A stretch of DNA of 64,000 bases from Tetmemena sp. SeJ-2015 (GCA_027382625.1 JAJKFJ010022100.1:124001-188000); one strand, 5' to 3'. Shown: positions 24,638 through 35,708, counted from the first letter of the stretch. The notes: a model not told the origin generated them from the letters alone. A program made the numbers and translations.

Positions 24638-27600
24638 CACTGCATTTACAACTTAATGCACGACCTCTGGCAAATATTCCCGTTAGTCTTGCATTGAACT
24701 CTCAAAAAGACAAGGATTCTGGAAGATTTGCGAGTACTAAAAGGTTAGACCAAGTTTAAATTTACAGCTCTTTGAATCTCAAAATAAAAATTTAATAAAA
24801 TTGCAATTAATAAGATCTCTGGGAGATCCTGGCCTCTCTTTCTCATAAAGTCTTCTTTAATTTAGATTGAAATCTTCAGTGGTGGCATAGTCATGAAGTC
24901 AATAACCCATTCCATAAAAGCCTAATCAAGCATTTAAAATTTTGAAGTTCTTACTCCGGAATTTGAAGATAAATAGTTCATAATTGCCTCCTCTTAAAGA
25001 GCTAAGTTTCCAAAGAATTTTATCATCTGAAGTACTAACTTCGGATTATAAATACAGAAGAGAAAGAAATAAGTATAATTCAAGATTCTCATATCTCCAT
25101 GATTTCATCTCATCAAAGATTTTAGCGACAGGAGCTCCAAGTGACTCTAGCTAAAACCATTCTGTGATTCGCTTATCTTAAAGGCTATCTAATTCAATAA
25201 AATTCATAATTTATTTATTAAGGTCTATCTTTCAAGAGAAGAATTCTGCTGACATACTCAAATAGATTCATGCAGCTTTCGACAGAAGCGTTTTTACCAA
25301 ATATGCGGAGATGTTCCAATATTTCTCTTAAATAGAGACTACTAGCCTAAAGGTCACCCCAACTCATGAACTGAACTATTTCCAACATTGCCTTATTGAT
25401 TTGAGATTACTTGGAGACTTCCTTGACTTTAAAGAAATGACCGCTAACGATAGATTTCTTCTCTTCTGGTGTCATGAAAAGCTGGTAACCCTCGTTTTAG
25501 TAGACTGAAAGAGTACTGTACTCACTTATATTCAAAATTCCATCAGTCATGCAACATCTCACTAAGTGTCCAAGTAAATCATAGACATGCTTGAAGTCAG
25601 GCTCCTAACCTTTATCTCCCATCACAAATTTGTTGGATTTGAAAGGTATCGAAGAATTTGCTATGAACTCAACTAGTTTATGAATGGCTCGCGATTCAAT
25701 CATGAACTTCGCCTCTGCAAATCCTGTTTGGGTGAAGTGAATCAGGACAAAGAAGTACTCCTCGAATCTTCTCCAGTGGACTCGCACTTTATCAAGCATC
25801 TTGTTAAAAAGTAGATCAACGAAGCGAACTGTGCTGGATTAAGAAGCTGTACATTTCACTGCTTAGCCGTCCTTAGTGTACTCATAGTATTCTTCATACT
25901 ATAAACATATTTAATGGTTCAAATATTCTTACTCTCTCAAAGTAGGATTCCTCGTTCTTCGCAGTGATACTCAAAGCAGTCTTGAGTAATGCACTGAAAT
26001 GATCTCTAACTTCAAACTGCTGGCTTTCAAGCAAAAGTTGTTCTAGGATATGTTTCTAAAGTTATATTTATACAAAGAGAAAGTCTTACATTTTCTGAGA
26101 TATACTTTATAAACCAAACACAAGCTACTTCATGCCCTTGGAATAAGTTATTGAGAATTTGCATCCATGAAACAAAGCTTTGAACATCTTTAGCCTTAGT
26201 TATTATGTCAGTACTAAGCACAGTGGCAAGCTTCAAGGTATTAACATAAATGATGATTTAAAATTGAGACCTGGATCTTACTTGACATTCTAAATGTTAG
26301 CAAATATGTTATAGTCAGGATCTTCTTTCATTTCTTGTTCAATCTAAAGCCATCTATCTTTATTGATGCTTTCAGATTAAAGATCTGATATATTACTTGA
26401 GACATTAAATCCCTCCTGTTCTTTGGGTGTTATTTTCTAAGACTCAACTATTCTTCTACTCATTGAATGATCCTGAGAGAAGTACAATACATTGTCAAAG
26501 CTGTAAATGCTTATGTACTCTCTGATGAAAGAAAAGTATTCTTGATCGAAAAATACCTTCAATTTCAAAAATGCTGCATTTTCTCCCCAAATTCTCTCGT
26601 AAATGCTCTCTTCAATATTATTGATGTATCTTAATTGCTAATCAAAGGCAGAACCGAGCATTTAACACCCTTCTTAGACATCAGGCTATACTCTTTGATA
26701 GAATAGCAAATAGGCATTTGCTGATCGTTGAAAGAAGCCTCCTGAACTAACTCCAAAATCATCCATATATGATCCACCACCTTATTGTCCACCAAAGCAT
26801 TCAGCTCCTAGTTTTTACTCATCGAAGACAGTCACATTTTTATCATCAAATTTAAGCCATCTATTTTGACCACTCCTTTCTCTAATATAAGAGTAGTAAT
26901 GTCCACCTTCAGCGCCTCCTGAATGCACTAAGACACCTACTAATTCGTATTCATAGTAGGATTCATCTTTGCTTTAAAGTCTCTTTCTTTGATTAGGTTT
27001 TCTCTTGGATGAGGTTTTAGCAGATAAAGCATTCTTTTTAGAACTTTTCTTGATTGGAATCTATTCCTTTTATGATATAAAATAACTTAAGCATTTGAAA
27101 ATGATTCATCCTCATCTACAGCTATATCATCGTCAAAGTAAGCTCCAGTGTTGACATTTAAGTCATTATCTTCATCCGGTGACTCCATATCTTCATCCAA
27201 GGCTTCACCACCTTTCTTTTCCTCCTCTTGCACGATTCCATCTGATCCCTAACTTTAGAGTTCCTAATCAGGTTGATTTTCCTCATCTGAGTCCATCTCT
27301 TCCTGATCAATGTCATCTCCAGCAGGATTCTAAACATCTCCAACGACATCTGGATTGTTTGCAAGTTAACTTTTAGACTCCTCATCTATGGCATCTTCAT
27401 TTTGGTTGTTTTAATTAGAGTTATTTTCTCCATTTTCATTTCTTTAAGTCCTTGATAGTTCCTTTTCTCTTTCTCTGATACCCTCCTTAGTCCATGGTTT
27501 GAAATTGATCTTAGTAGGGAATTCACAATAATCATTCAACTTTTGTCTGGTCATGGTTCCCAAATCAAAGTCAAATCTCTTCAGATTGATTATGACAGTA

Positions 27601-28527
27601 TTCGACAGCTTCTTAAGGTAAGATCTTCTCTGAGCATTGATCAATAGCAATAGCTTAATTATTAAAACACACAAAATATAAGTTTGATCTTGGTGTTGTG
27701 CTTCTCGCAAAAATACTTGTTCTCACCTTCTAATAGTATAGGATCGTTGTTAATTGCGTAAATGGAATAAACGAAATGAAGGAAGACTTACCCCGAAAGA
27801 TTTTGGCTGAATGGTAGTAGTAGTAGTAGTAGTGTAGTAGTAGTAGTGTAGTAGTAGTAGAGCGATTCAGCCAAATTATTAATCTGAACCCAATCACTGA
27901 TCACATTAAGAATTAATCGCCAGCCGCTCCAATCTCTTAAAATTTAATCGACCACTTTTTAATTAAAGGTGGCAGCCACTCGACTTAGAATTATTTAAAA
28001 CAATAATTACTGTCTAAAAATCAAATTTCAAAAATGGTATTAAACTTTGTAGTCTCTCGACTGGATCAAGATACTAAATATTGGAAAAACACGATTAAAT
28101 TTGATTATTAAGTTTCCCCTAATAAACTGTCCAACTTATAAGAAGTCAGGCTTAATGTATAGGTCCAATGCCTCACTAAGATTTTTCTTGTTTTTAATGT
28201 CCAAAGTAATAGCGAAGAAATTCTCTTCTCTCTCGCCACTGTAAGAGTACTCTGGCTCCAAACTTTTAGTCTCGTTAGCGATAACTCCTCCTATAGTATC
28301 CTTTAGAACGTTTTAACCTGGAGTATTTTTAAGAATGTCCTCGATATTTTCACAAAGAATGTTGAAGAACTCATGGGTATCTTATTGAACACGGACATTC
28401 ACAGGCTCGCCATAGAACTTGAAGGAATTTGTAAAGCCTTGAGGGGCGTAGTATTACTTCTCTGACTCTTAAAGATTAGCAAAGGTTAGCTTCAATTAGT
28501 GAAGAACATTTTGGTCAAGATTCTAAT
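24637..28527 (-). CDS. USP9X/USP24-like ubiquitin hydrolase, catalytic and C-terminal block
   Basis: Continues the block at 16.8-24.6 kb. It begins at pointer 28517-28527 with [20 protein letters not shown], then [40 protein letters not shown] and [11 protein letters not shown]. After two IESs come [30 protein letters not shown] and [13 protein letters not shown]. The active-site His region is [20 protein letters not shown], followed by [16 protein letters not shown] and [11 protein letters not shown]. An acidic insert (27.1-27.45 kb) separates the zinc-finger-like part from the His box. The C-terminal extension has helical repeats ([39 protein letters not shown]). One frame runs on to TGA at 24637-24639, which overlaps the start codon of the N-terminal block. 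It starts 80 bp past the telomere-protein stop. Confidence 0.85.
27637..27683. other. 47-bp IES in the USP domain, pointer TTGATC (+)
   Basis: TTGATC at 27637-27642 and 27684-27689. Deleting 47 bp joins CEKHNTKI to [11 protein letters not shown] in frame. The interior is AT-rich and carries a TGA in the coding frame. Confidence 0.8.
27731..28138. other. 408-bp IES in the USP domain, pointer TAA (+)
   Basis: TAA at 27731-27733 and 28139-28141. Its removal joins [10 protein letters not shown] to [11 protein letters not shown] in phase, as in USP9X, where a very short linker sits here. The interior has no USP sequence and contains a TAG-rich foldback (27803-27874). A GT-AG intron (about 27734-27788) could be an alternative for part of it. 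Confidence 0.6.
27803..27874. repeat. 10-bp inverted repeat around a TAG microsatellite
   Basis: Arms TTGGCTGAAT (27803-27812) and ATTCAGCCAA (27865-27874) are exact inverse complements. The loop is (TAG)n in three runs broken by GTG. It lies inside the 408-bp IES of the USP gene. Confidence 0.85.
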
Positions 28528-28606
28528 TAAACTAACTTGGTAAGACATGAGAATGACTCTAATTTACTAAATAAAATCTTTAATATCCAAGCAAGATAGT
28601 CAGACT

Positions 28607-29932
28607 TCACTTCTTAAAATTTTTGGAAGGAGTTTAAGGTGCAGATGCCTTAGCTGACCTTGCGGGTTAAACTCTAGCTAGATTCTTTGCCTCTTCCTTT
28701 TCAGCTTCTTTTATTAACTTTTTAAGTTATTTCACGGTGAATTTACTCAACAAAAATAAAATTTAGTTCTCTGTTTAGCAGCTCTCTTCTTTACGACCTT
28801 ATTTAATCTCTTTTTTACGCCTTCTTTAGCAGCAGAGTTTTACTTAGACTTAGGTGTAGTTGCTATTTTAGCTTTAGATGGAGATTTTGTAGGAGTCTTC
28901 TGAGTCTTAGGCTTTGCTTTAGCAGCCTTTTTGATTGCCTTTTTCATCTTTTTAGGCTCACCTTTGAGGAAGGTTGTTGTTACCTTAAGCTTTGAAGCTA
29001 CTCCAGACTCCTTGGGCTAAAATAGAATATTTAAAGAGCTTCTGCACCGCTAAAGATTTCTTGATTTTAGCTATAGGGATATAAAAAATATGCTCTTCCT
29101 CTTCAGCTGCCTTGGGTCCCTTATCTTTTTTGGCTTGCTAAAGAGAGGGCTCCTCTTTCAACTTTGCAAGTTGTAAGTTGATGTTGAGTTTTCTCAAATG
29201 CTCTTGGCCTTTCTCCTTTATAAATATCTCAGGGATAGTCATGACCTCTGATTTTCCCAGAGCGTCAAAACTAAATGATTTGAACTGATCTTCATCCCCT
29301 GCCAGAATCTCAGCCCCTTTGCCTCCAAGGCTAATCACGTTATGCTTTTTGAAAATTTCAGCATTTAATCTGTCTTTCGATTTTCCAAGAACAGTACTAA
29401 GAGGTACTAACTTGTCGTTTGCAACTACAGAATTAAGATGAGGCTGTCTTTAGAGAGAAATAAAATGGCGGATAGAAGCCTTAGCCTCATCATCTCTGAA
29501 AAGATTCGTTGGATACTTTGACATTCTAAGATCTTCCTCTTAGTTCACTCTAAATTCGTGAATGATGAGCTTCATTTCTATGCCACAGTAGCTGGTAAAG
29601 TCCTCTATTGCGTTGCTGTGAGTCAGTTCCACATTCCATTTTGAAATTAAGATGAGACTGCTTTACAGATCGCTGATGTTTACCTGCTTCTGATTGCATT
29701 TCGAGAAGCATTCTTTGGTTATGTAACCTTGAATGAAGTACTACCCATCAGAGACTAAAAGTTTTGGATGTACCTCTTTTACGAAGCACCTAATTTTGGC
29801 TTTCTTTAAGTTCTCCGGTAGCTTAGAATAGTCCCCAAGATTTGAAAGCATCTCATTCAATAAGGTTTTGAAGGCACTTGATGGCTTTGTTTATTTGGCG
29901 GGATTTGCCGCTTGACCAGCGTTTGTAATCAT
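28607..29932 (-). CDS. telomere end-binding protein, beta subunit
   Basis: With the alpha subunit this protein caps the 3' G-overhang of macronuclear telomeres in spirotrich ciliates. ATG at 29932 starts an OB-fold domain. Family-typical stretches are SAFKTLLNEMLSNLGDYSKL, NLKKAKIRCFVKEVHPKLLV, FTSYCGIEMKLIIHEFRV and YPTNLFRDDEAKASIRHF, and later TIPEIFIKEKGQEHLRKL. The C-terminal half is Lys/Ala/Ser/Thr-rich and basic, as in the family, where it is disordered and regulates telomere structure. TGA is at 28607-28609. A 20-bp IES lies at 28740-28759. One base in a T-run near 29030 must be dropped. The gene is not scrambled, although its downstream neighbour is. Confidence 0.95.
28740..28759. 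other. 20-bp IES, pointer AATTTA (+)
   Basis: AATTTA at 28740-28745 and 28760-28765. Excision joins AAKQRTK to FTVKQLKKL in frame near the C-terminus of the telomere-binding protein. Left in place, the frame hits TGA within the segment. Confidence 0.75.
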
Positions 29933-30084
29933 TCTTATTTGATTTTAATTAAACTACTCTCAAACAGTTCACTTATCTAGAAAGAACTATCTTCCAATTT
30001 TATTTGCACTAACTATTCCATACATAGCTCCTCGACACTCTCTTCTCACAGTCTTGCTTAAAATTATCATATTCTAAAAAGCAA

Positions 30085-31533
30085 TCAACACACAATTTCA
30101 ATCTCTCTTACCGTCATATAGATATTGAAGATAATAAACATGCACCCTGCGAAGCCTAGAAGTTTCAGAAAGTCTTGATGCTTGGAATATCCCTCTCTGA
30201 TGGCAAAAATAATCAAGAAGAACACGAGAACGATATATTCTCGGAGTAGCATTCTCCAAGCTGGCTTTTTATCAGCAGTCATTCCCGTGTAGAAAAGAGC
30301 TGGCACTAACATTATTCCTGTGACAATATAGAGTATAGCCTTTTACTTCTCAGTTTAAGTAATATCCTCTCTTGTTTCAACAAAGAACTAAACTTGTCAA
30401 GCCATTAAAGGGTCACTTACAAAGGAGAAAATCACATGCATTATTACGAAGGAGGAGAGTTGAATTAAAAGTGTACCCTTGTCGTGTCGAAAACTCTTAT
30501 CCAGCCCTCTCATAATTTTGTAAAATCGCTGACTATATTTTCCATTAAGAGTATTTATGAAATACCTGATAGTTGCAGTTCTACTCCTCACTCTGTGCTT
30601 GTAGTGATCTAAGAAGTGCCAGCAAAATGTGAAGGCAGTGGTTAAGCCAAGACACCCTGAGGCAATGAAAAAGACATTGATATTTATGTCTCTATGTAGC
30701 TCTACTTCAATCAGTAAGAATCTGAAAAAAAGAAGATTAATCTTATTAACATTATAATTACATGACCACAATTGCAAGTGCAAAAATTAGTCCCATGAAC
30801 GAGTAAGCAAGCCCTCTTTTTCCAAAACTAACCATATCTGGTATGAAAGGAACTGTTAAGCTCACAGAGCTCATAACTAAAGCCAGAGGAGTGATAGGGA
30901 AAAATTTTATGTAAGGTACCAGAATAAAAAATAAATCGTTGCTATGCTTGTTACACAAATTCTCATCGTAAATATTTGCTTTCTTCCAAGAATATCGAAC
31001 ATAAATCCAAACATTATGCAGCTAAATGCAAGTGAGATCTCGGTTTATTTTAGAAGACCTTGCTCTCCAAATTTCAAATTGATTGTCAGTATCAAGAATA
31101 TCACAAAGTCGTACACATAACATGTAATCAAGCTCATTTACAATTAAAATGATTGGAAATCATTGGGGTCACATTCTACTTCAAATTCAGTTGCAAAACA
31201 CGAGGACAGCACTTGAAAAGCACATTTTGCCTTTTTGAGAGTCTTGATTTTCGCGGCACTACAGTAGGATCTCTTATATTATAAATAGTATGGAGTATAT
31301 ATATATATATTTGGCGTTGCAAGCTTTTCATTATCTGAGGCTGACCCAATATCGTCTTATATGTAGCATATTGTAAAATAATAGTCTTAGTTTTCAAACA
31401 AATTAGCAGCACTACCCAGCAAATTTTAGTCACCTGCAAAAGAGTCTCCATAAGAGCTGTCCAAAAGTGACGACGAAAACTAACCCACAGACTATAACTT
31501 AGGCAATTTCTTAGTCTTTTTAATTGGGGGCAT
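30085..31533 (-). CDS. MFS-type membrane transporter
   Basis: ATG at 31533 starts a ~110-residue cytoplasmic tail rich in Ser/Lys. Multiple hydrophobic segments follow: CYVYDFVIFLILTI, FFPITPLALVMSSVSL, GLAYSFMGLIFALAIVVM, SFVIMHVIFSFVS, EYIVLVFFLIIFAI and GFAGCMFIIFNIYM. FGFMFDILGRKQ matches the loop signature of the major facilitator superfamily between helices 2 and 3 (G-x3-D-x2-GRK). It is followed, as usual, by further helices. TGA is at 30085-30087. At least one intron (about 30722-30762) and two one-base shifts are needed. The substrate cannot be told. Confidence 0.6.
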
Positions 31534-31631
31534 TTGAAGTAAACAATGTAAATGAGATAATTTAGTTCTATAGCTTTAGGTATGAGGTTTAATTATTAAG
31601 ATGTGCCATTCGATTCTGTGACTGATTCATA

Positions 31632-31983
31632 CTAGTTTAGAGTTGGCTGTTTCTCCTCTTCAATCTTCACTGTGAAAGGAGCCTGTAAGTTTTCAATTCT
31701 GAAAGACTGCTTATTCAAAATTCTATGATCTCTTTTTGAGAAAATGAATAAAAAGCATACTATCTTAATTTGAGTTTCCTTATTCTTGTGCGTCTCCTTA
31801 ACTATCATCTCCAATAGATTATCTAGAGCTAGCAACGTTTTAAATCTCAATGGTGACTCCAATGCGAGTATTACTCTTTCTGGCGTCTTTATCGAATTTC
31901 TATTGACTCAGTTTAATTTCGTTTCAAGGAAAATTTATTATAAGTTTCTCATGTTTGTTCTCTAAACCCCTGGATGAGCTCAT
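31632..31983 (-). CDS. short hypothetical protein
   Basis: ATG at 31983 (MSSSRGLENKHEKLIINF) and, in another frame, a coherent stretch RVILALESPLRFKTLLALDN followed by LEMIVKETHKNKETQIK. A frame change or small IES near 31915-31930 is required. The C-terminal end is uncertain because the frame stays open towards the MFS gene. No family is recognised. It is divergent from the small membrane-protein gene that starts 56 bp away on the plus strand. Confidence 0.3.
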
Positions 31984-32038
31984 CTTATTTCCTCCAATTA
32001 ATTCTCAGAATTAATTCCCTCAGCCAATGATCATTTCA

Positions 32039-32347
32039 ATGTCGATTTTACCATAGAATTTGCAGAATTTTAGTGCAAATGGAGCACTGGGAGGTCTTTC
32101 AGGTTTAACTATGGGGAAAATAGTAAGAGAATACTTAGACTCAGAGTGTCTATACGCGGCAGAAATTCTACTAGCTGTAATAGTGATCGTCTCTATCTAC
32201 TATTCAGGGATTTAAAGAGATAATGTGTTCGATAGGCCGCTACAATTCAAAAAGAACATCCTGAGACTCACTGCTATATAGCAATAGCAAGAGCTTAAGG
32301 ATCTCAAAAGAAGATTTTCAAGGAACAGTAAAGTAGATAACTAATGA
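32039..32347 (+). CDS. 102-aa single-pass membrane protein, unknown
   Basis: Intact frame from ATG 32039 to TGA 32345-32347 without introns, with five TAA/TAG used as Gln. A Gly-rich N-terminus (GALGGLSGLTMGK) leads into one transmembrane helix, LYAAEILLAVIVIVSIYY (residues ~38-55). A basic C-terminal tail with a Gln run follows (AIQQQQELKDLKRRFSRN). Small one-helix proteins of this shape are common among ciliate mitochondrial complex subunits, but nothing here proves that. Confidence 0.55.
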
Positions 32348-32592
32348 GCTTTTAATTATCGTAAATAAGATTTTACGAGAACATGAGCTGTAAATTTTCA
32401 AACTCTTTAAAAGTACATTTAAATACATTAATCAGTTGTCTTTTACTGTCGTTTTCTTTAGCTTAAAATATCTAGAAATTAATTGAATGTACTTATCGTG
32501 ATAAATTTATTTTATCTATAACTTTCAGACATATAAATTGAAACTAAATCCCTAATCACTTGTTGTTGCTCTGTTTGATTTCGCTAGGTTTT

Positions 32593-34790
32593 TCATTTAA
32601 AAGTTAGGTAATGAATTTACTTGTGGTAATCTTTGCTCTTAGAAGAGCTAGTGTGAGATAAATAGTTTCTACTCTTAATCACTGAGCTAGAAGAGAACTC
32701 AGTCTTTGATAGGTTGCTAGAATCTACCTACACTCTTTGTTTTACATCACTCTAAAATGGAGTGTTTCTGAGTGAGCCCTTATACAAGCTGATTCTATCC
32801 ACTTCATCTGAGCTAAAGTTGTCATTCCCTTTAGTCTCAGTTGTCTTGACTACCTTCAAAAATGGACCCTCGTGAGTATACTCTGTTTTTGTAGGAGTCT
32901 TAGATCTCGAGGCTTGTCTGCCAGGGGATCTATTTGGGGTTTTGTTATTCGTTTCATATCCAATTAAGTGATTTTAATTTTCATAATCTATTGGCTTCTG
33001 AGCCTGGTTTTCCTAAGAATCTTACTTCAAGCTATACACCTACTAAAAATTAACTTCCAGGTTCTCATCATAATTTAAGAAACATCAATTTTTAATTATT
33101 AAGTTCTGAAGTGATCATGCATGAACCTTGTTTCCTTAAAATAAAATTCCTCGCTTCTTATTCTTGAGTTAGATCTTTCTACTGCTTGAGTCTAATAGTT
33201 CTTCGCCTCATTCTAAGTTTCTAACTTATTCACTCTACTCTCAGGCGACTGGCTTTACTAATTCTTCTTTTATGATATAATTGTTTCAAGAAATTAGCTC
33301 TGCTCCTCTTGAGACAGTTGTGTTATAATGAGATTGAAGACTCAAGAACTGACTCATTATGCGAAAACTCTTTAATTTTAATTTTTCATAACCAATTTCT
33401 TTTAACTTTGAGAGTTTTATCTAGATCTTGATCTTTGCATCGTTTAAGGTTTTTCCTCATTTTGTGCTTGCTGTTTGTTATAGGTCTTAAACTTAGCCTA
33501 AATAAAATTATAACAAATTTGAGAGGCTATATGACTTGTAGCTTTTCTTAAACTAATCTTTGTTTGCTTTAAGTGGATTTTATATCTTGACAAATGTTTT
33601 GAGATAAAATATCTTCTTATTTCTAATCTTCAATTTCATGGCTTATCTTCACACTAGATTAGCGATGAAGGTTTCTCTCTTCAGATGTCATTTTGCGTCC
33701 GCTCTTCATTTCTTCACCATTTATTTCTTTGTGCTGTTTGTTGAATGTGACAATTAAATTTAGAATGGATTGGTGTAAGATATCTAGAACTCATTTCTTT
33801 GAGAGACATAAGACTAATTCATAGTATTGGAGCTTCTTTCTCTAACTTATCTTTCATTAACACTTGGTGGAAGTTAAAACAGTCTCTGCTCCATCATTTT
33901 GATCTTCCTTTGAAGTCTATCCTCTTATTTTATAATAAATGTAGCATTATAAATAATTTCCTCTTTTTCTTCAGCATTCTATAAGGTTTCTTAGTCTATG
34001 GAGAGAACACCGTCCATATTGCTTTAAAGATTCCTCTGCCTCAAGTCTTTCTCCTTTTATGATCTGTCTCTTTTCTCATCCAATTCTTGAGCTGGTATTT
34101 ACTTATCTGAAAACACTAATTAAGTAAGAATATGAATATATTTAGTGTATAATTTGGCTTGAGTGCCTTTATTTCCACACTTATCTCTTATAGAATTGAA
34201 AGTTTGTACATTTTCAGAACTGACTTCCCTCACTTAATTGATATCTACTATCTTTTTCTGAGGTTCCACTTTTTAAGCGTCATTTTTAAAAGTTTTATTC
34301 TGATCAGTAGTCGCCGCCTTTTCATTCTAAGTTGAAGAGAGGAAGCAAATGTTTGACTAGCTGCTAGTAGAATATTAAACTCTGGTTCTGCTCGTGCTCT
34401 TGTACTAAGATTAATAAGATTCTTAGTTTGATTGCTAAGACTGAGTTGTAGCTTTCTATTCTTGGGAGGATTAGAATCTAGACTACCTGCTTGAGGTCTT
34501 ATTTGTGGAAGTTATATGTTAGCTCTGCTATTGAGTTTGTTGGTGAGAGATATTCTATACCGATTAATACATATATATGAAAGTGATTGATAACTTGTGG
34601 AAGTTGACTTCTAGACTAAAGTTTCAGACTAGATCCGTTATTCTTCATTCCCAAGCTAAAATGTACTTCTGAATGTGTCGTCACTCTCATTGGAGACACT
34701 CTTTCTCGGGACTTTGACAAACTGGTCGTTTTAACATTCTTAGCTAAGCTATACGATCCAGATAAGTCACTCGGTATATAATTGCAGCAA
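32593..34790 (-). CDS. low-complexity Ser/Thr/Lys-rich hypothetical protein
   Basis: The minus strand is coding-like from about 34790 down to TGA 32593-32595. Clear stretches are KSRERVSPMRVTTHSEVHFS near the start and RQASRSKTPTKTEYTHEGPF, SSDEVDRISLYKGSLRNTPF and SNLSKTEFSSSSVIKSRN near the end. The centre (33000-34400) is very AT- and TCT-rich on the plus strand and could not be kept in one frame. It probably contains IESs. Composition resembles phospho-regulated disordered proteins. No family is recognised. Confidence 0.4.
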
Positions 34791-35267
34791 ATAGTTATTT
34801 AGAATAATAGGTAAGATATTATCGTGAGTGATTGTTTAAGTGTGGTATTCTTGCAGTTTATAGGTCCTAGCTATGCTCATATTTATGGATTTAGGATATA
34901 ATAACTTTGATATCTTGATCTACTCAAAAATACAAATCCTCAAATAAAATTTATTTTCCCCCTAATTGTGCAATCATTTGAAAAGAAGAGTGTGCATTTT
35001 GATTAGAGAGATTAGTTTTATGATAATTGTTTGTGTCATATAAATATTAATAATTTCAGTAGAGATAGAAAAAGAGTGAGTGAAATTGTTTGGATGAATG
35101 ATTATTTAAATAAGCATCAAATCATGCACTTCACACGAGCAAATTACTAGCAGTATATCATCATTTCCCACCTTAGGTGGAGTGCATAGTTCGAATGATC
35201 TGTATATTTCTTGAATCCAAGATCAACTCATAAGGGGAAAAAATCCCCATTATGAAGCCCAGTATTC
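34791..35267. other. AT-rich intergenic region
   Basis: Between the low-complexity gene and the 146-aa gene. No coding frame, RNA or repeat was recognised. Confidence 0.35.
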
Positions 35268-35708
35268 TCAATAGAAAGAAGGTCTGTTTGCGAGGATCTG
35301 TCTGCCCTCAAATCTGTTGTTCTGCTTCACGAAGTAGTATGCCATCCAGTGGTTCTGAACCTTCTGAGAGTCACCTGAGGTTCTGGAAGCGAGCTCATAA
35401 CCCAAGTGGTAGGAGAGGAAAGTTGCGGCTCCGATCTGACCCCACTCGGCGCTTCTGAGTTGAGCATTCTTGAGATAGACGAAGAGTCTGGGTCTTACTG
35501 AGAAGAGAGCAGCAAGTCCAAGTCCTACGGTTGCGAGCTGCACTGCGACTCCGGCAAAGCCTCCCTCAGCTTCGAAGAGCTGCTCTTGAGTGAGGAGATA
35601 CTTGTCAGGGGTGGAGATGATCTCATCAGCAGCCTGGGCGGTGGCGGAGTTGTCATTGAAGTGACGGAAGTGGGACCAATCAACGAGTCTGAGTCTGTTT
35701 CCTGCCAT
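35268..35708 (-). CDS. 146-aa conserved-looking protein with hydrophobic segments
   Basis: Single intact frame from ATG 35708 to TGA 35268-35270 that uses no TAA/TAG and has higher GC than its neighbours, as NDUFS8 and the EML gene do; this suggests high expression. The N-terminus reads MAGNRLRLVDWSHFRHFND. One glycine-rich hydrophobic segment, GVAVQLATVGLGLAALF, sits at residues ~52-68, and a second weaker one around IGAATFLSYHLGYELA. The end is basic and aromatic. The shape fits a small inner-membrane subunit of a respiratory complex, but that is inference only. Confidence 0.7.
   Translation of the reverse strand: MAGNRLRLVDWSHFRHFNDNSATAQAADEIISTPDKYLLTQEQLFEAEGGFAGVAVQLATVGLGLAALFSVRPRLFVYLKNAQLRSAEWGQIGAATFLSYHLGYELASRTSGDSQKVQNHWMAYYFVKQNNRFEGRQILANRPSFY

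Noticed and set aside
11203..28527. Assembly error as the cause of the wrong gene order
   Set aside because: Both junctions share exact 11-12 bp repeats in codon phase, and the strumpellin gap holds a collinear decayed copy. A misjoin would not produce these. Not excluded without long reads.
32925..32945. GGGGTTTT-like string as a telomere or transposon end
   Set aside because: A single short TTGGGGTTTTG inside a coding stretch. There is no tandem repeat, so it is taken as chance.
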